Notes: generated by a model from the letters alone, not told the origin. A stretch of DNA of 64,000 nucleotides from Vulcanisaeta moutnovskia 768-28 (GCF_000190315.1 NC_015151.1:248001-312000); one strand, 5' to 3'. Counted from the stretch's first letter, positions 43,819 through 53,343 are shown. Numbers and translations: made by a program.

Positions 43819-45573
43819 GTGCCCTTTGGTGATGAGAGTGACCAACCTGGAAATGCTAGGAGAAGGTGGGTTATAGGGTCTGCATGGCCGTATATATACG
43901 CAGTGCCTCATTTAGGTAATTTAATTGGTTCTGTATTATCAGCAGATGTTTTTGTAAGGTACCTAAGGCTTAAGGGTGATGACGTCGTTTTTGTATCGGG
44001 CTCTGATGAGCATGGTACACCAATAGAGGTTGAGGCGCTGCAATTGGGCATAAGGCCTAGAGAACTAACGGATAGAATGCATGAAATAATAAAGAAATTA
44101 TTCGAGTTCTGGGAGATTGGTTTCGATAATTATACAAGGACCGAGTCACCGGTGCATAGGGAATTTGTTAGAGAGTTCTTTATGAAGCTTTATAATAATA
44201 GTTACATATTTACTAAGGAGGATGAAGTACCCTACTGCCCGAAGGATAAGATCTACCTTCCCGACAGGTTCATAATAGGTACATGCCCTTACTGTGGTTA
44301 TGATAAGGCACGTGGTGATCAGTGCGAGAATTGCGGTAGATTACTTGAACCGAAGCTTCTAATAAACCCGAGATGCGCCATATGTGGTTCTAAACCTATT
44401 TGGGTTAGGACGGCACATTGGTATCTAGACTTAACGAGACTTGAGGATAGAGTTAAGAAGTATGTTGAGGAGAATACTGCATTACCAGAGAATGCTAAGC
44501 AAATGAGTCTTGGTATGTTGAAGGAGGGATTAAAACCAAGAGCCATAACAAGGGATAATAAGTGGGGTATTGAGGCTCCATTCCCTGGTGCCGATAATAA
44601 GACGATATACGTGTGGTTTGAGGCGGTGCTCGGCTACATATCGGCGACGATCGAGTATTTCAGGAACAGGGGCAATGAGGATGAATGGAAGAGGTACTGG
44701 TTCGACCCAAACACGCGGGTTGTGTTCTTTGTGGGTAAGGACAACATACCATTTCACGTAATACTACTACCCGCAATGCTCATAGCATCCGGTGACCCAT
44801 ATGTAATGCCCTACACCACGGCATCAACCGAGTACCTATTATTTGAGGGTAAGAAATTCTCCAAGAGTCAGAGGATTGGTATTTGGATAGACGAGGCGCT
44901 TGCCCTAATGCCTGTTGATTACTGGAGGTTCGTATTAATATACCAAAGACCCGAGAGTAAGGATACAAGCTTTGCCTGGCATCAGACCCTTGATGTTATA
45001 AACTCAATATTAAATGATATAATCGGCAACTTCATACATAGAGTCTTAACATTCATTAGCACTAGGTTTAATGGAGAAATACCTAGTGGATCATTAAGAG
45101 ATATAGACATTAAATATAGGGATGAAGCGTTGGATCATTTTAAGAATTCTGAGGGGTATTATGAGAAGATTGAACTCAGGGACGCCTTATTGGAGGCCAT
45201 AGAAATAGCCAGGGTTGGTAACAGGTATTTAAATGAAAGACAGCCCTGGGAATTAATAAAGGGTAATAAGGATGAGGCTGGTGCCGTTATACTCAATGCC
45301 CTACATATAGTTAAGATATTATCCATTGACTTATGGCCCATTATGCCGAAGTCCATGGAGAGTCTATGGACTATGGCTGGCTTCAGCAAATTAAACTGGA
45401 AGGATGCCTATGAGCCACCCAAATCAGGGATTAGAGTTAGTAATGTGAGACCATTGTTCAAGAAGATCAGTCATGAAGAGTTTAAGGAAATGATGAAAAA
45501 ACTAGACGATATAAGGAACACTAAGGATAAGAATAAGTATCCATGGCAACAAGTGTATTTACCTGGTCAATGA
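43819..45573 (+). CDS. metG: methionyl-tRNA synthetase
   Basis: 584 residues, GTG start. Class I signatures are PHLGNLIGS (HIGH variant) and [10 protein letters not shown] (KMSKS variant). The zinc insert CPKDKIYLP...CPYCG...CENCG...CAICG carries two knuckles. The anticodon-binding domain includes [13 protein letters not shown]. No C-terminal EMAP/tRNA-binding domain is fused, so that part may be a separate gene elsewhere, as in several archaea. Confidence 0.95.
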   Translation: MPFGDESDQPGNARRRWVIGSAWPYIYAVPHLGNLIGSVLSADVFVRYLRLKGDDVVFVSGSDEHGTPIEVEALQLGIRPRELTDRMHEIIKKLFEFWEIGFDNYTRTESPVHREFVREFFMKLYNNSYIFTKEDEVPYCPKDKIYLPDRFIIGTCPYCGYDKARGDQCENCGRLLEPKLLINPRCAICGSKPIWVRTAHWYLDLTRLEDRVKKYVEENTALPENAKQMSLGMLKEGLKPRAITRDNKWGIEAPFPGADNKTIYVWFEAVLGYISATIEYFRNRGNEDEWKRYWFDPNTRVVFFVGKDNIPFHVILLPAMLIASGDPYVMPYTTASTEYLLFEGKKFSKSQRIGIWIDEALALMPVDYWRFVLIYQRPESKDTSFAWHQTLDVINSILNDIIGNFIHRVLTFISTRFNGEIPSGSLRDIDIKYRDEALDHFKNSEGYYEKIELRDALLEAIEIARVGNRYLNERQPWELIKGNKDEAGAVILNALHIVKILSIDLWPIMPKSMESLWTMAGFSKLNWKDAYEPPKSGIRVSNVRPLFKKISHEEFKEMMKKLDDIRNTKDKNKYPWQQVYLPGQ

Positions 45574-45646
45574 TGAAATAATACGTGAGGAATACCTGTG
45601 GTGTTTCATGGTAATAAAAATAAATTGCGAAGTTCGTTAGTAATTG

Positions 45647-46186
45647 ATGGCCGTACTAGCGAGGGATGAAATACTAAAGCTTGTTAAGGGCGGAGTTCTA
45701 TCAATCGAGCCCTTCAGTGAGGACGTTGTTAGGGAGAATGGGCTTGACCTAAGGGTCGGCACTGAGTACGCAATATATGCCTTCGACGGGCAGGTAATAG
45801 ACCCATGTGAGCTAGAGAGCGCAAGGCACTTATTCAGCATTGTTGAGGCTAAGGATGGTAGAATCGTAATACCACCAAGAAGCTTCGCGCTATTAACCAC
45901 AATGGAATACGTGAAATTCTCAAAGGACATAGTAGGCTTCTGCAACCTGCGCTCAACTCTGGCCAGATACGGCCTAAGTGTGCCGCCAACAATAATTGAC
46001 ACAGGCTTCGAGGGCAACGTAACAATAGAAGTCATAAACAACAGCGGTAACTACATGGTCCTTAGGCCAGGTATGAGGTTCCTACACGTAGTCCTCGTAA
46101 AGGCAATTGGCGAGGCGAAGTACCTGGGCAGGTACCTAGGCCAGAGAGGGGTCACACCGCCAAAGGGCATGAAGGGTGAGTGCTAG
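45647..46186 (+). CDS. dcd: dCTP deaminase
   Basis: 179 residues. Converts dCTP to dUTP, feeding dTTP synthesis. Family motifs are ENGLDLRVG, CNLRSTLARYGL (about 105), DTGFEGNVTIEV with the catalytic glutamate (about 125) and the C-terminal YLGRYLGQRGVTPPK lid. Some archaeal members also hydrolyse dUTP, which cannot be decided here. ATG 45647 chosen over the TTG just before it. It is convergent with the isomerase-like gene with one base between stops. Confidence 0.92.
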   Translation: MAVLARDEILKLVKGGVLSIEPFSEDVVRENGLDLRVGTEYAIYAFDGQVIDPCELESARHLFSIVEAKDGRIVIPPRSFALLTTMEYVKFSKDIVGFCNLRSTLARYGLSVPPTIIDTGFEGNVTIEVINNSGNYMVLRPGMRFLHVVLVKAIGEAKYLGRYLGQRGVTPPKGMKGEC

Positions 46187-46187
46187 T

Positions 46188-47369
46188 TTACTGTGTGTAC
46201 TTAACGACTTCCATACCAAGGACGCCAGCTATTGTCTCTAATTCCTTGATTACATTGTCTGGTATTATGACGTGATGATTGTATGGCGCTAACCTAAGGA
46301 CTACCGAGGAGTTAACCCCAAGGTCAAGTATCGCCTGCGTTCTGCACATACTATTACTCAATAACCCTGACTCAACGACCTTTGCATTGAATATACTCAT
46401 CCTCCTAAAATCACTTGAGACTGAAACCCCAGTCACCTCATTGAATAGTAACTTACCTGTTAAGCCATAGCTAAACCCTGACTCAAAATGCGTAACTACT
46501 CTAGCATCACTGATCATGCTAAGGGCTATGGTACAATGAGCCATTGTGACCTTACTGCCTTCAATGTGATTCGTATTTGCGATCCAACCGCTATAGCCTG
46601 TTAACTCCCTGGCAATAACCATGGAGAACAAAGCCCTTAGGTCAGCCTCGCACGCCACTATCAACCCCTCCTCATTAAGCCTAGCCAATGCCAAACATGG
46701 TGTGACCTTGTGCTTAATTAGGTATGGGAAGCAATTAATTGTGAGGGCATCGTACTTACCATAAAGACCACGCATGGCAGCGTAGATCCTACCAACATCC
46801 CTAAGCCTATCATCACTAACCTCAAACTTAACCCTACCCCTGATGTAATTCATGAACTCGGTGACTACTCTCTCATCGGCATTATTAATTATCTCCTCAA
46901 GACTCTCCATGGGTATGGCATCAACCCTAGCCTCAAACCTATCCTCAAAGGTCCTGGCCACACTATCCTTAACCCCAACACCAAGCAGAGCAACCCTAAT
47001 ACCGAGTATGGAGGCTATGGCCCTGGCAATCCTAAGCGCATGGTCAATATGGCCCAAGTCTTCGAGGTGAAGTACCCCTGAGTCAATCCCAACCTCACTA
47101 AGTAGAGCTCTTGTGTCAAGGGCTGAGGCGAGGCTATTAAGACCTGGGTGAGAAACAAGCAGTAACCTGCGTAGGCCATAATCCTCGGCGAACTCCCTAA
47201 CGAGGCGACTAACACCACCTGACAGTATTAAGGCAACGACGAATGCATCATTAATGCTCAATCCCCTTAATTCATCAGTACTTGATATGACCCTATCAAC
47301 ACCCTCAATAGCGGGTAGTCTATCCTTATGCAGTGGTGAGACAAAGCCCAGTACAATGATCCTCCTCAT
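46188..47369 (-). CDS. L-fucose/L-arabinose isomerase-like protein
   Basis: About 393 residues. N-terminal Rossmann-like region (RIIVLGFVSPLHKDRL), then the C-terminal isomerase-type region DALTINCFPYL, VACEADLRALFSM, ANTNHIEGSKVTMAHCTIALSM (quoted in parts) and VVTHFESGFSYGLTGKL. These match the FucI/AraA-like fold of COG2407, which includes sugar isomerases and proteins of unknown activity. ATG 47369 is preferred because it lies 4 bp after the stop of the upstream dehydratase remnant. The longer ORF would start inside it. Confidence 0.82.
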   Translation of the reverse strand: MRRIIVLGFVSPLHKDRLPAIEGVDRVISSTDELRGLSINDAFVVALILSGGVSRLVREFAEDYGLRRLLLVSHPGLNSLASALDTRALLSEVGIDSGVLHLEDLGHIDHALRIARAIASILGIRVALLGVGVKDSVARTFEDRFEARVDAIPMESLEEIINNADERVVTEFMNYIRGRVKFEVSDDRLRDVGRIYAAMRGLYGKYDALTINCFPYLIKHKVTPCLALARLNEEGLIVACEADLRALFSMVIARELTGYSGWIANTNHIEGSKVTMAHCTIALSMISDARVVTHFESGFSYGLTGKLLFNEVTGVSVSSDFRRMSIFNAKVVESGLLSNSMCRTQAILDLGVNSSVVLRLAPYNHHVIIPDNVIKELETIAGVLGMEVVKYTQ

Positions 47370-47373
47370 ACAC

Positions 47374-48294
47374 CTAGTAATTCTCAAGGGCCTTCATAAA
47401 CAGTTCTGGGTCAATATTACCGCCAGTAACCATGACAACGACCTTCTTACCCACTAACTGACTTCTTGACTTCATGGCAGCGGCCAATGCGACGGCACCC
47501 GCCGGCTCCGCGACCTGCCCAGCATTAAGGCTAATTCCTTAATAGCCCTGAGCATCTCATCATCACTAACGAGAACCACATCATCAATCCTACCCCTCAA
47601 TATGCTGAACGGCAACTCATAGGCCCTAGCCGTGGTCAAGCCCTCGGCGATAGTCCTAGCATAACCCGTGGAAATCAACCTACCCTCCTTAAGCGATAGG
47701 TAAACACTCGGCGCGCCCTCCGCCTGTACGCCTATGACCTTAATTGATGGGTTAACGGATTTATAGACTATCACGGCACTCGACGCTCCCGAACCACCGT
47801 CTATTGGGTTAATCACCACATCAACATAAGATAGGTCATCAACAACCTCTAGGTGTATTGTACTAACCCTGGGATAGAGCAGTGGCTCATTGGTGCTATG
47901 CACGAATAGCAAGTCCTCCCTGTTGGCGAGACTCATTGCGTAGTCCAGGACCTCATCAAATACCTTACCGTGAAATATAATCTCGGCACCTAGATTCTTC
48001 AGAGTCTCAACCTTAACCCTAGATACGCTCTCAGGCATTACGATCACGGACCCTGGCGCCTATTAACTTACCGGCGTAGGCAACAGACTGCGCGTGATTG
48101 CCCGTGGACGCCGCAATTAATCCTCTCCTCTGCGCCTCATCTCTCATAACCATCACGAAATACGCACTACCCCTAACCTTAAACGCCCTAGTTGGCTGAA
48201 GATTCTCAAGCTTCAGGTAAACATCAAAGCCAAGCAACCTAGATAACTGACGTGAATAGACAAGAGGCGTCCTTGGCAAGTACCTACTAATCAC
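47374..48294 (-). pseudogene. threonine/serine dehydratase, broken by two frameshifts and lacking its normal start
   Basis: PLP-dependent threonine dehydratase (type II fold). The N-terminal piece YLPRTPLVYSRQLSRLLG...KLENLQPTRAFKVRGS (PLP lysine in AFKVRG) and STGNHAQSVAYAGKLIGAR runs to about 48048. There one extra C (GGTCC) shifts the frame to MIVMPESVS.... Near 47518 a base is missing, and the frame continues as AGQVAEPAGAVALAAAM...VVVMVTGGNID to a TAG at 47374. Homology (ARQVISRYLP) also extends upstream of GTG 48294 without a start codon before a stop. Three separate defects favour a real pseudogene over sequencing error. Confidence 0.85.
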
Positions 48295-48362
48295 CTGCCT
48301 AGCCCTATAAACGTCTACGCAGGTAAAATCCTAAGCTAGCGATAAAGGAAAAAGAATTGAAT

Positions 48363-48439
48363 TGGTGGACCGGCCGGGATTTGAACCCGGGATCTCCCGC
48401 GTGCGAGGCGGGCATCCTTCCAGGCTAGACTACCGGCCC
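48363..48439 (-). tRNA. tRNA-Ala (anticodon CGC)
   Basis: Read on the minus strand: acceptor GGGCCGG with CCGGTCC, giving the G3-U70 wobble pair that marks alanine tRNAs. The anticodon stem CCCGC/GCGGG encloses CTCGCAC (anticodon CGC). The T arm is CCGGG/TTCAAAT/CCCGG, with discriminator A and encoded CCA. No intron. Confidence 0.97.
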
Positions 48440-48460
48440 AGGAAAAACCGTAAGTAAGGA

Positions 48461-48469
48461 AATTTAAGC
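48461..48469 (-). promoter_or_regulatory. TATA box of tRNA-Ala
   Basis: GCTTAAATT on the minus strand, centred about 26 bp before the tRNA's first base at 48439. Confidence 0.5.
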
Positions 48470-48533
48470 TTTTAGCCGGACTGACGCAGTAATGACTTCT
48501 TATTTTTGAGCAGGTTATTAATCTACGCGTGCC

Positions 48534-49022
48534 TTACATTACGGGGGAGTACTTCCTGCTTAGTTCATCAACTATACGTATTACCTCCTCATAAGGTGGC
48601 TCAATGCCTGGGTTGTCACTGACCCACTTATAGACTATTAAGCCCTTTGGATCGAGTATGAAGACCGCTCTCTTAGCCACGCCCTTAAGTCCGAGTAGGC
48701 TCTCGTGGACGACCCCGTACTTCGTAATTACCTCCTTATTAAAGTCACTCAACATTGTGAAGTTCAGCCTATTTGCCTCTTTAAACGCCTTGAGTGTAAA
48801 TGGCGTGTCCACACTTATTGCTATGACCTCGGCATTGGCCTTATTTAGCAATGCCATCCTATCCCTGAAGGTGCACAACTCCTTTGTACATACTGGCGAG
48901 AAGGCCGCTGGAAAGGTTAGTATGACTACGAACCTCTTACCGAGGAATTCGGACAACCTCCTTGGTTTCAACTCCGTGTCTAAGAGCTCAAAGTCCGGGG
49001 CTCTTTCCCCAACCTCAACCAT
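48534..49022 (-). CDS. peroxiredoxin, PrxQ/Bcp type
   Basis: 162 residues from ATG 49022 (VEVGERAPDFELLD). Thiol peroxidase with the peroxidatic cysteine in FPAAFSPVCTKELCTF and a second cysteine five residues on (C-x4-C), the resolving position in PrxQ/Bcp enzymes. DTPFTLKAFKEAN and RAVFILDPKG are also typical. A longer frame to 49076 exists, but a TATA-like TTATTTAAG at about 49050-49058 lies inside it, supporting the shorter form. Divergent from the exported molybdoenzyme. Confidence 0.92.
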   Translation of the reverse strand: MVEVGERAPDFELLDTELKPRRLSEFLGKRFVVILTFPAAFSPVCTKELCTFRDRMALLNKANAEVIAISVDTPFTLKAFKEANRLNFTMLSDFNKEVITKYGVVHESLLGLKGVAKRAVFILDPKGLIVYKWVSDNPGIEPPYEEVIRIVDELSRKYSPVM

Positions 49023-49049
49023 GATGGTCGAGTAACCATGGCGTCTCAA

Positions 49050-49058
49050 CCTTAAATA
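49050..49058 (-). promoter_or_regulatory. TATA box of the peroxiredoxin gene
   Basis: TTATTTAAG on the minus strand, about 32 bp before ATG 49022. Confidence 0.45.
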
Positions 49059-49068
49059 ACTAGGGCTA

Positions 49069-49166
49069 TAATTCATAAATTAGTAATAGCCATTGGGGTT
49101 GTTACAAAATTATGAATAAATTAGGGTATGGAGATTAGTAATAAGTTTGTAAGGGATTATGAATAA
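49069..49166. repeat. three ATTATGAAT-like elements in the peroxiredoxin/molybdoenzyme divergent region
   Basis: ATTATGAATAA occurs at 49109-49119 and 49156-49166, and an inverted near-copy (ATAATTCATAAAT) at 49069-49080. They flank the start regions of both divergent genes, as operator half-sites might. No regulator can be named. Confidence 0.4.
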
Positions 49167-49199
49167 GCATTATTTAACGGTCCGATTACATACTCACCG

Positions 49200-50105
49200 A
49201 TGCCAAGTAACACTGAGGGCGGGAGGTCAAGGAATATGGGCATTAGTAGTAGGAGGAGGTTCCTAACCATGTTACTAACCGCCGGTGCTGCCGCAATGCT
49301 CGCAAGTATGATACCCAATGCAATAACCAATAATGGTCAGGGCATTGAAAGCACTACCGCCAATAATTCCGCAATTTCTTCCGTAATTAATGAGCCCAGG
49401 GCAAATCAATTAATCACTAATGGGTCCACGGTCAACATAACCGTACCAACCGTATCGCATATATCGGCCATTAAGACCTTCCCCACAAACAAGACGCAGC
49501 AGGTAAACGTCGATGCGGTTGCGGTAAGCAATGCCACAAATAACACGGGTAGCACTAGTAATGTTACTAACGTAAGTTTAACACCACTGGACGATTGGTA
49601 TATCGTGCAAATAGGGCCTACACCCCAGGTAAATATCGGCAATTACATGCTGGTGGTTGATGGGCTCGTGAATAATCCATTAAACCTAACATACTCTGAA
49701 CTGACGAGTATGCCGACCACGACGATCATAGACACACTACAATGTGTCTCAGACCCATACTTCCTAAAGGCGATGGTTAAGTGGATCGGAGTACCCCTGA
49801 AGTACGTGTTAAATGCCGCGGGTGTTCAATCGGGTGCGACTAAGGTAATACTCTATGGTGCTGATGGGTACACAAGTGATTTACCGTTGTGGAAGGCGAT
49901 GGAGGATGACACGTTAATCGCGTTTATGGCTGATGGGCAACCATTACTGGCGACTCACGGTTACCCCGTTAGGTTAGTCGTGCCTAGGTGGTGGGGCTAT
50001 AAATACGTTAAGTGGTTGGTTAAGATCACGGTGACTAACGAGAATTACCTGGGCTATTGGGAGTCGAGGGGTTACCCAGACGTTGCTAGGAAGAACGGTG
50101 ATTAA
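49200..50105 (+). CDS. Tat-exported molybdopterin-dependent oxidoreductase (sulfite oxidase/MsrP-like)
   Basis: 301 residues. A twin-arginine signal, ISSRRRFLTMLL then an Ala-rich hydrophobic stretch, covers about residues 15-40. A Thr/Asn/Ser-rich linker (about 45-130) follows, then the oxidoreductase molybdopterin domain: LNLTYSELTSMP, TLQCVSD with the molybdenum-ligand cysteine, GADGYTSDLPL and VVPRWWGYKYVKWL. It acts outside the membrane; the substrate could be sulfite or another S/N-oxide. It is 2 bp before a membrane protein that may be its electron-transfer partner. A TATA-like TATTTAA lies 26 bp before ATG. Confidence 0.88.
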   Translation: MPSNTEGGRSRNMGISSRRRFLTMLLTAGAAAMLASMIPNAITNNGQGIESTTANNSAISSVINEPRANQLITNGSTVNITVPTVSHISAIKTFPTNKTQQVNVDAVAVSNATNNTGSTSNVTNVSLTPLDDWYIVQIGPTPQVNIGNYMLVVDGLVNNPLNLTYSELTSMPTTTIIDTLQCVSDPYFLKAMVKWIGVPLKYVLNAAGVQSGATKVILYGADGYTSDLPLWKAMEDDTLIAFMADGQPLLATHGYPVRLVVPRWWGYKYVKWLVKITVTNENYLGYWESRGYPDVARKNGD

Positions 50106-50107
50106 CA

Positions 50108-50611
50108 ATGCAGTCCCTGCGTATTAGTGATTTACGCATCAACAAGACCACTCTGATATACCCCGGCATCCTAACGATGGCTTTAGCGATGTATCTCAAG
50201 TCATGGTTCATCGCAGTGCCTGGTATTGTGATGGCGGTTTACCCAGCCCTCGGCATCGACATTGCTAACTCAATCTACTCACCGAGTTTTCAGAGGAGGA
50301 CTGCATGGATATTACTTGCGTTGTCCATTGCCGAGGCAATTACGGGATTTGGTGCTGGGCCCGCGACTTCGTCTATAGTGTATTCCCTAACGTTCGGCGC
50401 CTTGACTAGGGGGTTAGCCCTTCAATTGCACATACTATTAATCGCACCATTATCGCTCTTCTTCATACTACATATAGCCAGTGGCATCGGTCTTGCATTG
50501 ATAAGGAGGAGAATTACCTGGAGACCGCTTTATACCTACGTCATACCCTCAGTGCTCATAGTGCTCTTCCTAATCACCATGTACCTCTATAGCCTATTAG
50601 TGATTATTTAA
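50108..50611 (+). CDS. membrane protein coupled to the molybdoenzyme, possible haem-bearing anchor
   Basis: 167 residues with five or six transmembrane segments. Two histidines one turn-rich helix apart (ALQLHILLIA and LFFILHIASG, about 16 residues between them) are placed as haem ligands would be in cytochrome b-type subunits. It begins 2 bp after the molybdoenzyme stop, so it is cotranscribed and probably delivers or accepts electrons. No clear MsrQ similarity can be claimed by eye. Confidence 0.7.
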   Translation: MQSLRISDLRINKTTLIYPGILTMALAMYLKSWFIAVPGIVMAVYPALGIDIANSIYSPSFQRRTAWILLALSIAEAITGFGAGPATSSIVYSLTFGALTRGLALQLHILLIAPLSLFFILHIASGIGLALIRRRITWRPLYTYVIPSVLIVLFLITMYLYSLLVII

Positions 50612-50694
50612 TTAAGCACAGCATTGACGCCACCCCGCACTCCCGCTTGGGATAATACATAGGTTTTTAACCCATTGATTTAATGAGTATGTTA

Positions 50695-50994
50695 ATGAGT
50701 AATGACAAGCAATCTGTGCAGGCAGGGCAGGTTATTAACCAGGAGATGCTCGTGACCGGGATACTAACGTCTATCAAGCCATTAATACAGGTGGTACTGG
50801 CGGACCTGGTTAATGACCCAAACCTCAGGAAGATAGTCATTTCATCAATGTTGTCTGTCATAAATGATAGGGAATTCAGGTCATCGCTCAAGGCCTTAAT
50901 AATCGAGATCCTGCGCGATGAGAATGTTAGGCGTGAACTCCGCGACTTCCTAAGGGATGTCGGTAACCCACTGCGTCTTCTACTGCCTCCGTAA
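50695..50994 (+). CDS. small helical protein of unknown function
   Basis: 99 residues from ATG 50695, chosen because the TTTTTAA box centred at 50667 is 28 bp upstream; ATGs at 50683 and 50689 are closer than promoter geometry allows. The sequence is a run of amphipathic helices (LTSIKPLIQVVLADLVNDP, EFRSSLKALIIEIL) with no cysteine. Unrecognised. It precedes another small helical gene and the PP-loop fusion. Confidence 0.6.
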   Translation: MSNDKQSVQAGQVINQEMLVTGILTSIKPLIQVVLADLVNDPNLRKIVISSMLSVINDREFRSSLKALIIEILRDENVRRELRDFLRDVGNPLRLLLPP

Positions 50995-51074
50995 AACCGG
51001 GATTAATTTGGGTTTTGTTATTTTTACTGGTGTGCCGGGATTCATTTATTTTGGCAATACATTAACAATAGTCA

Positions 51075-51443
51075 ATGAGTTCGCAGGTAGACCCAATACA
51101 GATAGCCCGATTACCCGAGAACCAGCGTGAGCAACAAATAAGGTCAATACTACAAATGCTATTCACGCTAAAGGAGGACCAGGCATTCCAGGCACTTCGA
51201 GGAGTCATTGAGACCCTCGCCAAAAGGGCCGCTGATGATGAGTACATTAATTGGTGCAAGACAACTATGAAGATCCTGGCCTCGTACCCAGACGAGGTTG
51301 TTAAGGCGGGGCTGGCATTAAGGAGCAGGGTAGTCTCAAGCCTAGATAAGAACCTGCAAAACAGAGACCAGGCAATTGTGGGCAGAGTGTTACAACTACT
51401 TGATGAGGGATCACGGCAGAAGTTAATGAGGAACATGAAGTGA
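51075..51443 (+). CDS. helical protein of unknown function
   Basis: 122 residues, all helix: REQQIRSILQMLFTLKEDQAF, RGVIETLAKRAADDEY, VGRVLQLLDEGSRQKLMRN. A HEAT/TPR-like or ribonucleoprotein-adaptor character is possible, but no family is recognised. A TATA-like TTTATTTT lies about 26 bp upstream. Confidence 0.6.
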   Translation: MSSQVDPIQIARLPENQREQQIRSILQMLFTLKEDQAFQALRGVIETLAKRAADDEYINWCKTTMKILASYPDEVVKAGLALRSRVVSSLDKNLQNRDQAIVGRVLQLLDEGSRQKLMRNMK

Positions 51444-51504
51444 GTGCTTCCGGCTTCGTCAAAAGAATTAAATTTATCTTCCTTATCCTTAAACCCGCTG
51501 TAAG

Positions 51505-53343
51505 ATGCCCTCAGTGATTTATTGGTGTGATGACTTAAACGTGCCAGTACTTAGTAAGGACTTAGGGGCTAGGCGATGCTCATCAATGAGTATCGTCAGT
51601 ATTACCAAGCCTGGCGATGTTAGGCCTGCCTTTCCTGCCGATGTCGAGATTACTAGGAGGGCTGTGATTAATGAGTTTGGAAATGAAGAGTTGGCTAAAT
51701 TATTAATACCCGATAATGAGGTCATCCTTCTCAATAAAATACCTGGCTATGCAGACCAAGCTGATGAGGTCATCACGAGAGGTAGGGTGATCGGTCATAG
51801 GTTTTATGATATAGGGAGGAGAATGTGGAGGTTCAGGCCGTTGTACGAGGGCGTTACTGAGATGATTAATAGGGGCCTTGGTTACTGGGCCATAATTAGA
51901 TTAAACAAGCTTCCCGGGAGGTATGATGTTCATAAGGAGTTAATCACCAGGGGTAACCTACCCAGCGAGAGGTATGTGCACGTTGCGGTGTCCACGGAGG
52001 ACGGTAGATACCACGGCATTGCTAAGTCAATGAGGGGTAGCAGGCTCAGGATAATCAAGAGCTGGTTAGCAAAGGGACCACTGCCAAGCCCCAAGCCCAG
52101 CACGCTGAAGGATTTCATCGAGTTAAATAGGGATTACATAGAGCATAAGGCCGAGAAAGCCATAGAATTCCTAAGGAAGGTCTTCAGCGAGTATAAGAAG
52201 CCAGTTGTGGTTTCGTACTCAGGCGGTAAGGACTCGCTGGTAACCCTCGACCTTGTGTCAAAGACAGGCGTTAAATTCTACGTATTATTTAATGACACGG
52301 GTCTCGAACCACTAGAGTCCTATGGCAATGTTAGGGAGGTTACGAAGCTCTACAATGCCGAGTTAATCATAGCCTCGGCAGAGGATATGTATTGGAAGGC
52401 GATTAGGGAATTCGGACCACCAGCCAGAGACTACCGCTGGTGCTGTAAGGTGATAAAGCTTGGGCCAATAACCGATGAAATGCTGCGCAGGTTTCCAATG
52501 GGTTTCATAAGTGTTGTTGGCCAGAGGGCCCTTGAGTCGTTCCAAAGGGCTAGGTTACCCAGGATCTCGGTTAGTAAGTGGGTTACTAGGGATATTGTTG
52601 TTGCTCCAATACAAGACTGGACAGCGCTCGAGGTCTGGGGTTACATATTGCTGAGGAACCTGCCTTATAATAAGGCCTATGAGTATGGCTTTGATAGGCT
52701 CGGCTGTGTTATATGCCCGGCGAATGAGTTGGGAGAGTTTGAGATTGTGCGTGAGAAATACCCCGGTATTTACACGAGGCTTATCAAGGTACTCAGGGAA
52801 TTCTCGACCAGCCAGGAATTACCAAGCGAATTCATTGATTACGGCCTCTGGCGCTGGAGGAGGAGCTGGCCAGGCGATATCCGTAGCCGGGTTAGGGTGA
52901 GTTTCAGGGTTAAGTACCCAGTCAGGTTTAGTGGTGATGGTGAGTCACTGATAGTTGATGTTAACAAACCCATCAATCTGGACACCTTCATGGAGTTCTT
53001 AAAGATGCTCGGCACTGTGGAGAGCGTTAATGGTTCATACATTGTGAGGGGCAAGTTCGGAGAGGCCGAGGCCAAGGTTGAGCAGGGTAATAACAAAGTG
53101 GTGATTTCCTCAGTCAATAAGGAATTGAGAGTTCACATTGCAGGCTTTGTGGCTAGGGCATCAATATGTGGTGAGTGCAACCTATGCATCAACTGGTGCC
53201 CAACAAAGGCCTTAAGGAGGATTGGTTCAGGTCCCTCATTCATAGTTGATGAGAACAGGTGCATAAACTGCCTGCTTTGTTCTAAGGCCTGTCCGTCAGC
53301 TCAGTACTTGGTCTATCGTCGTTCTGAGGTTCGTGGCGCCTGA
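51505..53343 (+). CDS. PUA / PAPS-reductase-like PP-loop / ferredoxin fusion protein
   Basis: 612 residues. Residues 1-190 hold a Cys pair (WCDDL...RRCSS) and a PUA-like region (VITRGRVIGHRFYDIG). From about 230 a PP-loop ATPase domain starts VVVSYSGGKDSLVTL, with the RWCCKV and GCVICPA cysteines placed like the [4Fe-4S] ligands of APS reductases. After an extra domain (about 460-545) come two ferredoxin motifs, CGECNLCINWCP and CINCLLCSKACP. Archaeal members are annotated as phosphoadenosine-phosphosulfate reductases, but the PUA region hints at RNA, for example thiolation. True function is unproven. Confidence 0.85.
   Translation: MPSVIYWCDDLNVPVLSKDLGARRCSSMSIVSITKPGDVRPAFPADVEITRRAVINEFGNEELAKLLIPDNEVILLNKIPGYADQADEVITRGRVIGHRFYDIGRRMWRFRPLYEGVTEMINRGLGYWAIIRLNKLPGRYDVHKELITRGNLPSERYVHVAVSTEDGRYHGIAKSMRGSRLRIIKSWLAKGPLPSPKPSTLKDFIELNRDYIEHKAEKAIEFLRKVFSEYKKPVVVSYSGGKDSLVTLDLVSKTGVKFYVLFNDTGLEPLESYGNVREVTKLYNAELIIASAEDMYWKAIREFGPPARDYRWCCKVIKLGPITDEMLRRFPMGFISVVGQRALESFQRARLPRISVSKWVTRDIVVAPIQDWTALEVWGYILLRNLPYNKAYEYGFDRLGCVICPANELGEFEIVREKYPGIYTRLIKVLREFSTSQELPSEFIDYGLWRWRRSWPGDIRSRVRVSFRVKYPVRFSGDGESLIVDVNKPINLDTFMEFLKMLGTVESVNGSYIVRGKFGEAEAKVEQGNNKVVISSVNKELRVHIAGFVARASICGECNLCINWCPTKALRRIGSGPSFIVDENRCINCLLCSKACPSAQYLVYRRSEVRGA

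Noticed and set aside
45574-45620. Possible C/D box sRNA after the MetRS stop (ATGATGA then later CTG)
   Set aside because: No D' or D box CTGA at the required spacing, and no C' box.
47369-47387. Six-residue N-terminal extension of the isomerase-like protein
   Set aside because: It would overlap the dehydratase remnant's end; ATG 47369 directly follows that stop and matches a natural start.
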